Shown: positions 34,699-44,781, numbered from the stretch's first letter. The stretch: DNA of 64,000 nt from DASQPA01 sp963756455 (GCA_963756455.1 CAVWNC010000001.1:806001-870000); one strand, 5' to 3'. Notes: generated by a model from the letters alone, not told the origin. Translations and numbers: made by a program.

Positions 34699-35876
34699 TT
34701 CCGATCCTCGACGACGCTCTGGACGGCGGCCAGAACCTCTTCGCGCTTGCCGAGGGCGAAGACCTTCTTCCACAGCCCGGTCCGGTCGTTGCCGACCAGC
34801 AGGACGTTGCTGTGGGCGTCCGGGTGGTCCACCCACTGGCCGAGCCGGGAGAGGGCGAAGCGCACGTTCTCCGGGCTGCCGGTCAGGAGGAGCCAGTCCG
34901 GGCCGGCGGCGAAGCGCGCCGCGTACTCCTTCAACCGGGCGGGGGTGTCGGTCGCCGGATCGACGCTGATCGAGAGGAGCGTCAGCTCTTTGCCGAGATG
35001 GCCGCCGAGCTGTTCCTGGAGGTAGCGGAAGGTCGCAGCCGTCACCGGACAGCTCCCCTCGCAGTGGGTGAAGAAGGTATTGATGACGACAGTCCGGCCC
35101 TTGAGGAGATCGCTGTAGAGCCGCCGCTCCCGCCCATCCTGATCGACGAGGACGACATCCGTGAAGTAACCCGCCGCGGCGCTTTCCCCCGTGGGTGCCG
35201 CCGCCGCCGGCGGCTTCGTCGTTGACGGGGACGATGCCGCCGGAGCGGCCGGAGCCGCCGGAGCCGCCGATGCCGCCGAGCCCTTCGCCACCTCGTCGAT
35301 CGCCGCGACGAGGCTCGCCGGGGAGGCGAGGCCGTAGGCCCGGGTCCAGGTCCCCGTCGCCGGATTGCCGACGAGGACGAGCGGCGAGTGCGAGCTTTTG
35401 TCCCCCGAATCGACCTTGAGCGCCTTGCGCACCGCGCGGACGTCTTCTTCCGGACCGGTCAGAAGCGTCCAGCCCGGGCCGTAGCCGAACTGCGTCGCCC
35501 AGGCTTTGAGCCGTTCCGGGGTATCGGCCGCGGGATCGACGGAGAGCGAGATGAGCTCGACGTCGCGGCCGGCGCGGTCGCCGAGGAGCTTCCGGAGCTT
35601 GCCGAAGTTGGCGCCGAGCGGCGGGCAGATGGTGCCGCAGGTGGTGAAGATGAGCTGGATGGCGACCACCCGGTCGTGGACGACGTCCGACCGGAAGCGG
35701 ACTTTTCGGCCCTCTTCGTCGACGAGGACGGTGTCGGGGAGGTCGAGGGGACGCGCGTCGGCACGGGGAATGGCTGCGGGATCGGTGGCCCGTGCGGGGC
35801 TCGGGATTCCCAGCGAGGGAAGGAGGACGAGGAGAGCTACGGCGCAGGTTTTGGGAATCGTGGCGAGGCGGGTCAT
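34695..35876 (-). CDS. Double SCO1/SenC copper-chaperone protein
   Basis: Exported protein of 393 aa with two complete SCO1-type thioredoxin folds joined by an Ala/Pro-rich linker (about 205-235). Each keeps the copper-binding CxxxC (TCGTIC near 80; HCEGSC near 270) and the distal His (KSSHSPLVLVGN; DAHSNVLLVGN). The start at 35876 overlaps the previous stop (ATGA). SCO proteins deliver Cu to oxidases or reduce Cys in their sites, which fits the giant multicopper oxidase in the same operon. The linker is a 9-base repeat region (GCCGGAGCC-like). Tandem SCO fusions are uncommon in my experience. Confidence 0.9.
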   Translation of the reverse strand: MTRLATIPKTCAVALLVLLPSLGIPSPARATDPAAIPRADARPLDLPDTVLVDEEGRKVRFRSDVVHDRVVAIQLIFTTCGTICPPLGANFGKLRKLLGDRAGRDVELISLSVDPAADTPERLKAWATQFGYGPGWTLLTGPEEDVRAVRKALKVDSGDKSSHSPLVLVGNPATGTWTRAYGLASPASLVAAIDEVAKGSAASAAPAAPAAPAASSPSTTKPPAAAAPTGESAAAGYFTDVVLVDQDGRERRLYSDLLKGRTVVINTFFTHCEGSCPVTAATFRYLQEQLGGHLGKELTLLSISVDPATDTPARLKEYAARFAAGPDWLLLTGSPENVRFALSRLGQWVDHPDAHSNVLLVGNDRTGLWKKVFALGKREEVLAAVQSVVEDRN

Positions 35877-37807
35877 TTCTTCGTGGCTTCCGTGCCCTCC
35901 CGCGCCGCCGGCAGGCTCCAGGGCGGGGTGTCCTGGAGCTTCAAGCCCAGCGAGGGGGACGCGACATAGAGATAATAAAGCCCGGCGCTCGGAACGTGGA
36001 GGGAGACCTCGTAGAGACCGCTCGTGTCGGCGGCCACCGGGGTCGCCGTCCGCCGCAGGTTCCAGTTGCCGCCGGTGGGGAGGAGGAGGATCTGGAGGTC
36101 GGCCACCCCGGCGATCGGCTTTCCCGTCGCGCCGTCGATCAGCCGCAGCCGGAGGGTCTCCGGGCGGCCGGCGGCGAGCCGCTCCCCAGGGAGGGCGTCG
36201 AAGAGCGGCTCGACCTTCACCTTTCTCGCCACGGGAGCTCCGGGTACCGTGGGGGAAGCGGCGACGTCGATATCGAAGCAGTGGACGAGCCGCGGGGTGT
36301 CGAGGAAGAAGGCGACCTCGAAGCGGCCCGCCTGCGGCAGCGTCGCCGTCGTCTCGTAGACCCCCGGCGAGCGCTCCTTCAAGCTGCGATCGAGGACGAG
36401 GAGGGCGCGCGGCTCGCGGGAGCTGTTGCCCAGCTCGCCCATCGGCGCCGCCATCCCCTCCTTGTAGAAGTAGATCCGCCGGTCCGCCGGGTTGGCGACG
36501 AGCACCGCGTTCATCCCGGGAGCCTTGATGATGCCGTCCGCCGGGCTCGGATGGGCGCCGTCGCCGAACGGCGCGCGGCCGCCGGGAAAGTCGCCCACCG
36601 GGAGCGGTTGGCCCTCGACCCCCGCCTTGTCGAGCGGCACCATGAGGACGTTCTCGCTGCCGCGGTGGCGGATGTAGGCGATCGTGTCGGAGAAGACGAC
36701 CTGGTCGGGCCCCTTCTCGACCTTCCCCGTCTGCACGATGCGCTGGCTGGCGGCGTCCACGACATGCACCAAGTCCGTCGCGGGGTTGAGCAGGAAGCCC
36801 AGCCGGCCGCCGGGAGCGAAGCGGAGATCGCCCAGGCCCGGCTCCGCGGTCAGCCGGGCGACCACGGAGTCGCGCTCGCCGTCGACGACGGTGACGAGGC
36901 CCTCCTGGGCGCTCGCGACGTAGGCGGCGTGGGCGAGGGACGAGTAGGCAACGGCCGAGGGGGTGCGACCGGCCGGCAGGCGCTTCACCTCGGCGAGCTT
37001 CCGGGTGTCGACGATCGAGACCGTGCCGTCGCCCCCGTTCGTGACGTAGAGCTTCCGGCCGTCGGTGGAGAAGGCGAGCCGGTGCGGGCCGGCGCCGACC
37101 GCCACTTCGGTCACCGGGCCGTCCGGGAGCGCGATGGCGGCGATATTGGCGATGTCGGGGAGCGTCGGATCTTCGTGGACGACCCACAGCCGGCGTCCCG
37201 TGCCGCCAGCGCCGCCGGGCTCCAGGGCGAGGCGGCCGGGCCGCAGGCCGGCCTGGAGCGTGCGGACGACCTTCCACGCCGCGGTGTCGACCACCGCCAC
37301 CTGGCCGGCGGCGGGGAGCGAGGCGTAGAGCCGGGAGGAGTCCTCGGCGAGCGCCCAGTCCTCCGCCGGGGCGGCGAGCGGCACCATGGCGAGGAGCCGG
37401 GTGCCGCCGAAGCTCTGGTAGGGATCGAGGACGGAGAGGCTCGCGTCCTCGTTCATGACGAGAACCGAGTAGCTGTTGAGGTCGAGAGCCGGCTGGTTGA
37501 AGAGGCTGCCGCCCAGAAGCGTGGCGATCTTCGCGGAGCAGGTCTCCGTCCCCTTGCCATCCATCCAGGCCTCCGGATAGAGGCCGGAGAGCGGCGTGCG
37601 GCTGGCGGTATCGGAGAGGGCGAACCGGATGCGGACCGGCTCGCCGGCATGGAGGGTGGCGTTGGTGGACTCGCCGGAGACCGGCGTCACGGAGAGGTCG
37701 ACGGCGATCCCTTCGCCCACGAAGTGCTGGGGAGGCGGCGCGGCACCCAACACGGCGGCGACGGCGAGGAAAGCCGCCGCCGTGCCGACTCGAAACCCCT
37801 GCCTCAT
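35873..37807 (-). CDS. Exported YncE/NirF-like beta-propeller protein
   Basis: Protein of 644 aa. Signal peptide about 1-23. The middle (about 115-440) is a run of propeller blades with the YVTNGGDGTVSIVDT pattern (for example RLYASLP…VAVVDT, KLYVTNGGDGTVSIVDT, AAYVASAQEGLVTVVDG, LGFLLNPATDLVHVVDA). The C-terminal third is beta-sandwich with FixH-like or sortase-type ligands. Such propellers are often partners of cytochromes. The ATG at 37807 overlaps the previous TAA (TAATG) and the stop overlaps the SCO start, so all four genes are translationally coupled. No heme-binding CxxCH is visible. Confidence 0.82.
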   Translation of the reverse strand: MRQGFRVGTAAAFLAVAAVLGAAPPPQHFVGEGIAVDLSVTPVSGESTNATLHAGEPVRIRFALSDTASRTPLSGLYPEAWMDGKGTETCSAKIATLLGGSLFNQPALDLNSYSVLVMNEDASLSVLDPYQSFGGTRLLAMVPLAAPAEDWALAEDSSRLYASLPAAGQVAVVDTAAWKVVRTLQAGLRPGRLALEPGGAGGTGRRLWVVHEDPTLPDIANIAAIALPDGPVTEVAVGAGPHRLAFSTDGRKLYVTNGGDGTVSIVDTRKLAEVKRLPAGRTPSAVAYSSLAHAAYVASAQEGLVTVVDGERDSVVARLTAEPGLGDLRFAPGGRLGFLLNPATDLVHVVDAASQRIVQTGKVEKGPDQVVFSDTIAYIRHRGSENVLMVPLDKAGVEGQPLPVGDFPGGRAPFGDGAHPSPADGIIKAPGMNAVLVANPADRRIYFYKEGMAAPMGELGNSSREPRALLVLDRSLKERSPGVYETTATLPQAGRFEVAFFLDTPRLVHCFDIDVAASPTVPGAPVARKVKVEPLFDALPGERLAAGRPETLRLRLIDGATGKPIAGVADLQILLLPTGGNWNLRRTATPVAADTSGLYEVSLHVPSAGLYYLYVASPSLGLKLQDTPPWSLPAAREGTEATKK

Positions 37808-40800
37808 TACGGCTGGCCCGGTGGTGCTGCCGGCGGTGCCGCGGGGGCCGGCGGCGCGGGCGGTGGCGTGGGGAGCACCGGCAGCGGCGGGGCCGTCGCG
37901 CTCGTCCGGCGACGCCTGAAGGTGTTCGCCCGTGCCACCCGGGCCGATTCGGCGTCGGTGAGCGCCTTCGGGGCCGGCGTCGGGGCCAGGGCCTCGGCCA
38001 GGAGGCCCGGCGTGGTGGCGACCCGGGTGGCGCCGAGGGCGGTCTGGACGGTGAGCGTCTCGACCGGTCCGGGGAGCGGGAAGGTCCAGCTGCCGTTCTG
38101 GGGATCGACCGGGGCCTCGCCGAGCTTGCGGCGCGCGGGACCCTGGCCGGCGTAGAGCGTGTTCCGCGGGGCGAACCTGCCGGTCTCGGGGTTGACGGTG
38201 TTGGAGCCGGTGACGCAGGTCCGGGCGGCATCCGCCACGCAGGGACCGACGCGGGACGAGCGGATGCTGTCCTGCCCCGGCGGCAGGACGCGGAGGAAGC
38301 CCCATTCGCCGCCGCTGAAGTTTCCCTGCGCGAAGAAGCTCCGGTAGAGGTAGTCGCCGGTGACGGCGAAGGGGCCGCCCGCCGCGCGGAGGAGGAGGTT
38401 GCCGTTGTTCTCGGGGCCGTGCGGCGCGGTGCCGAACCACTCCGAGAGCGGGTTGTCGCCGAGCTCGGTCGAGCCGGCGCGGAAGGGCTCCTCCTGCCAG
38501 ACGTGGCCATGGACGGTGACGTTCTCGGCGTCGCCCGTGCCGCTCACCTGCGCCAGGCGCAGACGCATGGGGAGGCGCGCCGGAGCGACGAAGACCGGGG
38601 TCTGCGGCGCCGCCGAGACCAGGCTGTCGGAGAGGGCGTTCGAGATGTCCGTGGCGCCGGGGGCGAGCCGGTAGGCGAGCGGCTCGGTGCGGTCGCTGAC
38701 CCCGTTGACCGTCGCCCCGGCGGTCGTGCCGGAGCCCCAGGGGAGGCCGGCCTGGTACTCCGGCGTGCCGGTCTGGCCGGTGGGGATCGTCTGCAGGTCG
38801 CTCTGGGTGAAGACGACGAAGTCGCGGAAGCGGCTGCCGTCCGCCCGGGTGACGGTCGCCGCCGCCCGCGAGTCGGCATCCTCGCGCACGTGGGCGCCCC
38901 GCGGCTCGACGATCAGGGCGCCGATCAAGCCGAGCGGGTCCTGCATCAGGGGGTCCGCCGGCAGGAGGTTCGTCGTCCCCAACTCGGCCGGCCTGCCGTT
39001 CATCCCGGCGTACCAGGTGAAGGTACGGGACGCGCCGGGAGCCACCGTCTGCACCGGGTTGTGGCCGACGTTGTAGGCGCCGTTGTCGATGACGTCGAAG
39101 GTGACGAGCTGCGGCCGCAGGCCGACCGTCGTCGAGACGTAGAGATTGACGTTGTCGCCCTGGTCGCCCATCGCCTGGACGAAGGGTGAGGTGAAGATGG
39201 GGTTGCCGTTGGTGTCCTTCTGCTTCGGATCGAGGCCGTTCGTAAGGGTGACCTCCAGGCAGTCGCCGGCCGCGGCGTAGAGGACGAGCGGCTCGATCGG
39301 GACGCCGGCTTTAAGCTTGCCGGAGGCGTCGAGATCGCTCGATCGCACGTAGAGGAGGCCGTCCGGCTGGGGGATGGTCGTCGTCGGCGGGTTCGGCGTC
39401 ACCCCGGTCTGGTTGCGCGAGTTGTAGCTCGCGGCCTGGGCGATGGCGGTGACCGCGAGCGAGCGCCGCGGGGCGCCCGGCGGGCAGGCGGCGGGGACGA
39501 TCCCGTGGCCCGGCTGGCGGTTGTTGGGAAGGAGCGGCAGACCCTCGACGGGTTGCTTGCCGTCGTAGGCGCGGAAGAGCCCCCACATCCCCTGGACGAG
39601 GTCGGCCTGGCCGGCGCCGGTCACGTAGAGGTAGTCCGCGAAGCCGGTGTCGGTTCGCTGGGTATGGGGCGTCTCGAAGAGGGCCTCGTAGTGCTCGGAG
39701 AGACCCATCCCCTGGGTGGCGACGAACCCGGAGTTCTTGTCCGAGGGCTCGAACTGCCAGCGCAGGCCGTGGGTGGTGAAGAAGTGGCCGGCGACGTGGG
39801 CGCCGGCCAGAAGCCTTATCTGCACCTTGTCGCCCTGGTAGGCGCGGAGGAGAGGCGTGTAGGGGTCGAAATCGTCCGCCCCCAGGAAGCCGCCGGGGTA
39901 GAGGAAGGGCGAGCCGCTCGCGATCGGGCCGTAGGGCTGGGCATCGAGCTGCTGGTCCTGGCGCTCGATCGAGCGGTAGACCTGGGCGAGGTCGAGCGCC
40001 GGCGAGCTTCCCGGAGCGCCACCCGAGGTTGGATTCACCCGTGGCGGCAGGGGCTCGGTGCGGTAGTTGGTGGCCGCGGTGCCGCTCCCGGGGCCGCCGG
40101 TGATGATGGCCGGCCAGGCGGCGAGGAAGTTGCTGCCCGTGACGCAGGGGGGGCCCGGCGTGTTGCTGTTGATCAAGTAGTTGTCGATCGGGTTCACCGC
40201 GTTCGGACAGTCGGTCCAGCCCCACTTCGGGGTCGAGGTGTTGATGAGGCCGTTCGTCTCCGGATAGACGCCGTCCTTCGGATAGGGGATGGCTTTCGAC
40301 GGGCTCTGGGCGTTGTAGGCGAGCGCCGTGTCCTGAAATTCGAGGGCGAACTCGCGGTAGCTGTCGGCGGGCTTGGCGGCGACGACGATGTCGCCCTGCC
40401 AGCTCGTGGGACCGCCGTCGTCGCGGGTCCCCATCGGCACGTCGGTCTCGACCTTCCTTTTGCCGTCCGGCCCGTAGGTGACGACCGCCGGGATGTGCCA
40501 GCTCGACCCCTTGGGCTCGACGAGGAGACCGGCGTAGAGGCCGACCTGCTGGTGGGTCGAGGGGCCGAAGTGGTCGTGGGTGAAGACGGTGCGGAGCGTC
40601 CGGTCGTCCTTCTCGTTGTCGAGGACGGGGTCGGCGTACCAGCGCTGGATCGTCGTCTGGGCGCCCCGCCAGTTCTGCCCGGCGGGAGCCGGGCCGAAGA
40701 CGCTCGGCGCCGCCGTCGCCTCCGGGCACTCGAAGCTGCCGTCCCGCGGATCGTTCGGCTTGCAGCCGTCGTGCTTCCTAATCCCGTCGATCCGTTCCCG

Positions 40801-43650
40801 CACCTCGTCCGGGCTTAGGGATCCGTCCTCATAGTTGAAGCCGTTCGCCGCGCCGTCGGAGGCGAGGACGTCGAACTTCACGAGGTGGATGTGTTGGCCG
40901 AGGATGTCGGTCGGGGTGCGGACCTGGAAGTCGTCCAGCTCGTAGTAGCCGGGGACGAGGTTCGTCATCCAGTACTCGATGACGTCCTTCTGGCTCTCGG
41001 CACGGAAGAAGAGCGGCTCGGGCGGCCGGCTGCCGGCGAAGGTGGGGGCCACGTCGTCCCATAGGGTGATCATCCGCTGCTGCGGGTAGTGCCAGCCCTT
41101 CTTGCTGAACACGACATCCGTTTGAATGTCCGCCCCCTTGTAGCGCCGCACCGTGCCCACCGGGTTGCCGTGCTCGTCGCGGCCGGGGTTGGCGAAGGGC
41201 GCGCCGGAGACGCCGGGGAGGCCGTTCACCTCGAAAAACTTCTTGGCATCGGCCTGGGTGTAGCTCGGGAGGTAAGGCTTGGGGGTCGAGTGGTAGGCCA
41301 TGGTGGCGCGCTCGACCGGCGTCCCGTTCTCGGGCAGCTCCCGGGCGAGGAGCGAGTCGGTGTCCCGGCTCCAGTCCCACTGGTTGTGGTGCTCGTTCGA
41401 GACGTCGCCGTCCAGAAGGATGTGGCGGGGGAGGCCGCCGTCCAGGTACGGGTGGGACTTGGGGTCCTTGGGATTGAATGCCGCGTTGGGGGCGAAGTCC
41501 AGCGGCGGATGCGGCGCGCGGTGGCCGGCGACCCCGGGGACGAAGAAGGGATAGCCGGGGACCTTGTGGGCCGCCAGATCCTCCGCGTTGACCTCGGCCC
41601 GGTAGCCGAGGATCTCGCCCGCCTTGCCGGTCTCGGGAACGATCGCGACCCGCGCCGGCATGGGCGCCATGGCGATCGTGGGGATGGGGACGATCGCCGG
41701 GATCGGCGTGCCGGCGGCGATCTCGCCGTCGGGGAGCGCCCGGCTGCCAGGGGTGGGGATGCCGTCCTTAAGCTCGGTCCCCGCCTCGAAGACGTCGTGT
41801 ACCCGCCAGAGCGACCACATGCCGCCCGCGAAGTGCGGGTAGAAGTGGCAGTGGAAGATCGAGTCGCCCGCCGTCTTGTTGAGGTTGCCGCTGCCGCCGT
41901 GGGCGATCTCCAGGGTGTAGGAGGTGCCGGGGGTGATCAGCTGGCTGTCCAGGTAGCTGCTCTCGTCGCTGTCCGGCGTGTGCAGCCACTGGTGGGCATG
42001 GAGGTGGTGGACGTGGGCGATGAACGAGCCGGCGTGGAGGATGCGGAACTTGACGTGGTCGTTCAGATAGCTGTGGTAGACGTTCGCCGGATCGTCGGCA
42101 TAGATCGCCTTGGTCGCCTTCACCACCGGCTCGATCTTGAACGGCGTGCCGCTCGCCGGGACGCGCTTGCCCTCCTTGGCGCAGGGTTTGCCGGCCTCGA
42201 TCTCGGCCGTCGTGCAGGCGCTGTTGGCGGGCACGTCGACGACCATGGCGGGGTCGCCGGTCGCCCAGGAGCTTAAAAAGAACTCCTCGAACTTGCAGTC
42301 GACGCAGCGCCCCATGGGGCCGACGCCGATCCGCGAGGCGAGGATCTCGGCGGAGATGCCGGCGGTGCCGTAGTTGATGGCGAACGCCTCGGCGCCGTTG
42401 GCGATCGTCGGCCCGACCTCCAGGGGGTTGGAGGCCGTCGTGCTGGTCGCGACCCCCTGGTTGAACTCGGGGAACGCCTGCACGGCGGTGAAGATCTCGT
42501 GGTAGAGGATGGTGAATTCGCGGTAGGGCTGGTGGCGATTGGGCTCGACCGCGTTGGGCCGGAACGTGGGATCGGCCGAGCCCTCGGGGAAGTTGCCGCC
42601 GCGCGGGCCGGTGATGAGCGCCGTCAGATCGCTGTGGACGATCTCCCGCCGGTCGTCGAGCAGGCGGAGGACCGGCGTCCCCGGCGGGATGGCGGTGCCG
42701 TCCGGCCACTTGGCGCCCGCGGGGTACTTCTTCGAGTAATCGAGGAGCGGCTGGCCGTCCGGGGTCGTCCGCGGCTTGCCGTTCGGCAGGCGCTGGGTGG
42801 CGAGGGCCAGGTCGTCGTGGGTCACCTGGCTCCGGAACCACTCCGCCCCCTTGGGCTCGACGTTGACGGCGCCGAAGAGGCCGGCGGTGAGCTGGCCGCC
42901 GAGGCCGCCCGAGGAGTCGTCGGCGGTGCTGTAGAGAAGGAAGGTGCCCTCCGCCTCGGCGAAGAGGGTATAGGTGATCTGTCCCGCCGGCCCGCCCCCC
43001 CCGCTCGCCCCATTCGCCGGAGCTACGAGGCTCGACGCGTTGGCGCCGACGTACGAGCCGTCCGAGAGGATCGAGCCGACGAGCGGCATCCCCATGACGT
43101 GGACCCCGGCCTCGCGGGTGGCGGTCTGGCCGGGGAGGGCGGTCTTCGGACTGAGCAGCAGCTCGGTCGGGCTCAGGAGGTTGGTGAAGTGGATCACCAG
43201 GCAGTCCCCGAGATTGGCCCGGAGGACGAGCGGGCGCGGTCGCTTCGCCCCGCGGAGCTGCACCTCGCCCGGCACCAGCCGTCCATCCTCCGGTCCCTCC
43301 TTGGGAATGACGTCGCGCTCCAGGGCGAAGATCATGCCGCCCGGCTGGAGGGCGCCCAGCCGGTTGAGCCAGAACGGCTGGTCGAGGGCGACGACCCGGG
43401 CGGTGATCGTGTTGGCGGGCGTGCAGGAGGCCGCGGTTCTGTGCGGGCTCGCCGAGGTCGGTGTTGCGGGCTTAGCCGGTGTTGCCGATGTTGCCGGTGT
43501 CGCCGATGCCGCCGACGTCGCGGGCTTTACCGGCGCCCCGAGAGTCCCGGCAGGGGGAGCCGTCGTGGTGGCGACGGCGGCGCTCGTGAGGAGGCCCGCG
43601 GCGACGAACGCGCCGAGCCCCCGGATGACGGCATGGCCTGCTCTTCTCAT
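37807..43650 (-). CDS. Giant exported multicopper oxidase (MnxG/OmpB-like)
   Basis: Protein of 1947 aa from the ATG at 43650; a GTG at 43707 adds 19 residues. It has a Sec signal peptide, then repeated cupredoxin domains. Copper-ligand motifs: HVHHLHAHQWLH near 543, FHCHFYPHFAGGM near 600, GQHIHLVKFDV near 915, FTHDHFGPSTHQQVGLYAGLLVEP (in parts) near 1020, HFFTTHGLRW near 1287 and VHGHVWQEEPF near 1712. The HCH-x3-H-x4-M block is the type 1/type 3 site of multicopper oxidases. Proteins of this size and motif set include Mn(II) oxidases and Geobacter OmpB-type surface oxidases. The substrate here is unknown. It heads the operon with YncE, SCO-SCO and cytochrome c-PBP, so an extracytoplasmic metal or phenol oxidation chain is plausible. 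The N-terminal Thr/Ala/Pro stretch is a 9-base-repeat region. Confidence 0.88.
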   Translation of the reverse strand: MRRAGHAVIRGLGAFVAAGLLTSAAVATTTAPPAGTLGAPVKPATSAASATPATSATPAKPATPTSASPHRTAASCTPANTITARVVALDQPFWLNRLGALQPGGMIFALERDVIPKEGPEDGRLVPGEVQLRGAKRPRPLVLRANLGDCLVIHFTNLLSPTELLLSPKTALPGQTATREAGVHVMGMPLVGSILSDGSYVGANASSLVAPANGASGGGGPAGQITYTLFAEAEGTFLLYSTADDSSGGLGGQLTAGLFGAVNVEPKGAEWFRSQVTHDDLALATQRLPNGKPRTTPDGQPLLDYSKKYPAGAKWPDGTAIPPGTPVLRLLDDRREIVHSDLTALITGPRGGNFPEGSADPTFRPNAVEPNRHQPYREFTILYHEIFTAVQAFPEFNQGVATSTTASNPLEVGPTIANGAEAFAINYGTAGISAEILASRIGVGPMGRCVDCKFEEFFLSSWATGDPAMVVDVPANSACTTAEIEAGKPCAKEGKRVPASGTPFKIEPVVKATKAIYADDPANVYHSYLNDHVKFRILHAGSFIAHVHHLHAHQWLHTPDSDESSYLDSQLITPGTSYTLEIAHGGSGNLNKTAGDSIFHCHFYPHFAGGMWSLWRVHDVFEAGTELKDGIPTPGSRALPDGEIAAGTPIPAIVPIPTIAMAPMPARVAIVPETGKAGEILGYRAEVNAEDLAAHKVPGYPFFVPGVAGHRAPHPPLDFAPNAAFNPKDPKSHPYLDGGLPRHILLDGDVSNEHHNQWDWSRDTDSLLARELPENGTPVERATMAYHSTPKPYLPSYTQADAKKFFEVNGLPGVSGAPFANPGRDEHGNPVGTVRRYKGADIQTDVVFSKKGWHYPQQRMITLWDDVAPTFAGSRPPEPLFFRAESQKDVIEYWMTNLVPGYYELDDFQVRTPTDILGQHIHLVKFDVLASDGAANGFNYEDGSLSPDEVRERIDGIRKHDGCKPNDPRDGSFECPEATAAPSVFGPAPAGQNWRGAQTTIQRWYADPVLDNEKDDRTLRTVFTHDHFGPSTHQQVGLYAGLLVEPKGSSWHIPAVVTYGPDGKRKVETDVPMGTRDDGGPTSWQGDIVVAAKPADSYREFALEFQDTALAYNAQSPSKAIPYPKDGVYPETNGLINTSTPKWGWTDCPNAVNPIDNYLINSNTPGPPCVTGSNFLAAWPAIITGGPGSGTAATNYRTEPLPPRVNPTSGGAPGSSPALDLAQVYRSIERQDQQLDAQPYGPIASGSPFLYPGGFLGADDFDPYTPLLRAYQGDKVQIRLLAGAHVAGHFFTTHGLRWQFEPSDKNSGFVATQGMGLSEHYEALFETPHTQRTDTGFADYLYVTGAGQADLVQGMWGLFRAYDGKQPVEGLPLLPNNRQPGHGIVPAACPPGAPRRSLAVTAIAQAASYNSRNQTGVTPNPPTTTIPQPDGLLYVRSSDLDASGKLKAGVPIEPLVLYAAAGDCLEVTLTNGLDPKQKDTNGNPIFTSPFVQAMGDQGDNVNLYVSTTVGLRPQLVTFDVIDNGAYNVGHNPVQTVAPGASRTFTWYAGMNGRPAELGTTNLLPADPLMQDPLGLIGALIVEPRGAHVREDADSRAAATVTRADGSRFRDFVVFTQSDLQTIPTGQTGTPEYQAGLPWGSGTTAGATVNGVSDRTEPLAYRLAPGATDISNALSDSLVSAAPQTPVFVAPARLPMRLRLAQVSGTGDAENVTVHGHVWQEEPFRAGSTELGDNPLSEWFGTAPHGPENNGNLLLRAAGGPFAVTGDYLYRSFFAQGNFSGGEWGFLRVLPPGQDSIRSSRVGPCVADAARTCVTGSNTVNPETGRFAPRNTLYAGQGPARRKLGEAPVDPQNGSWTFPLPGPVETLTVQTALGATRVATTPGLLAEALAPTPAPKALTDAESARVARANTFRRRRTSATAPPLPVLPTPPPAPPAPAAPPAAPPGQP

Positions 43651-43788
43651 CCTCGTGTCTCCCCCGGGGCGAACGAGGCCCCGGCCCTGGTCGGTACACC
43701 GCGACACATCCGCACAGCTGGTTTGGAAAAGCGAAGGGAAGTATAGCGCGAACCTGACCGGCAGGAGCCGCCGGCCTCGTTCCCCGAC

Positions 43789-44745
43789 CTACTTCGGAAG
43801 GATGCCGATCGCCGTCAGCCACGTCTCCACGAGCTGCGGCCATCGCGTGATGGGCGATTCGGTCGGCCGGAGCCCGAACGCATGCCCGCCCTTGACAAAG
43901 ACGTGCATCTCCGCGGGAACGCCAGCCTTCTCGAGCGCCGCATAATAGACGAGCGAGTTCTCCACGGGATCGACCGGATCGTCTTCGGCCTGCAGCAAGA
44001 TCGTGGGCGGCGTCTTTTGGGTCACCTGGATATCGGGGTTCAGGGCGAAGTTCTTCTCGGGGACCGCCAGATGTCCCGGATAGAGAGCCACCGCGAAATC
44101 CGGGCGACAGCTCACCTGGTCCGCGGCATCCACCGCCGGGTACAGCCGCTTGTCGAAATGGGTGCTCATCGCGGCGACCATATGCCCACCCGCCGAAAAG
44201 CCGAGCACTCCGATCTTCCGCGGATCGATATGCCACTGCGCCGCCTGGGAGCGCAGCAGTCCCACGGTCCGCTGCGCGTCTTCCAGGGCCGTCGGACAAT
44301 CCCGATACGGGCCGACCACCTTGCACGGCACGCGGTATTTGAGCAACACGCACGTGATCCCCTTGGACGTCAGCCAATCACAGGCGTCGGTTCCCTCGAG
44401 GTCGATGGCCAGAACCTCGTAGCCTCCGCCCGGGAACACCACGACCGCGACGCCCGTGTTCGGTCCCGTCGGCGAATAGACCGTCATCGTGGGGCGCGAC
44501 ACTTTGGTGACATAGACCCACGGCTTGCCACCCACGAGCTTGGGGCTACCGTCGCGCACGACGGTCCCGGCGACCTCGGGTCCGTCGACGGGCTGCGCAT
44601 CCGGCGCCGCACCCGGCCAAATCGGGAGTTGCGTGTGGCCCGGCGAGGGTTGCCAGGGCGCCTCGCTCGCCAACAACCGGGGCTCCGCGGCTGCGAAGAG
44701 CAGCAAGACCAGCAGAACCCTCCCCACTCGAACCCCAATTCTCAT
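43789..44745 (-). CDS. Exported alpha/beta hydrolase (acetyl-xylan-esterase-like)
   Basis: Protein of 318 aa with an N-terminal signal peptide (about 1-26). The oxyanion motif is FPGGGYE, the nucleophile elbow is GFSAGG (Ser near 196), the acid Asp is near EDDPVDPVENS and the His is in KGGHAFGL. The order and length fit the BD-FAE/acetyl esterase group acting on acylated sugars. It is transcribed toward the multicopper oxidase, 138 bases upstream. Its codon choice (more A/T at third positions) differs from the neighbours, as does the next gene, so the pair may have been acquired by transfer (inference). Confidence 0.85.
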   Translation of the reverse strand: MRIGVRVGRVLLVLLLFAAAEPRLLASEAPWQPSPGHTQLPIWPGAAPDAQPVDGPEVAGTVVRDGSPKLVGGKPWVYVTKVSRPTMTVYSPTGPNTGVAVVVFPGGGYEVLAIDLEGTDACDWLTSKGITCVLLKYRVPCKVVGPYRDCPTALEDAQRTVGLLRSQAAQWHIDPRKIGVLGFSAGGHMVAAMSTHFDKRLYPAVDAADQVSCRPDFAVALYPGHLAVPEKNFALNPDIQVTQKTPPTILLQAEDDPVDPVENSLVYYAALEKAGVPAEMHVFVKGGHAFGLRPTESPITRWPQLVETWLTAIGILPK

Positions 44746-44781
44746 CCGCGCCTCTCCCGATACGCTACGAAGATTGCAAGC

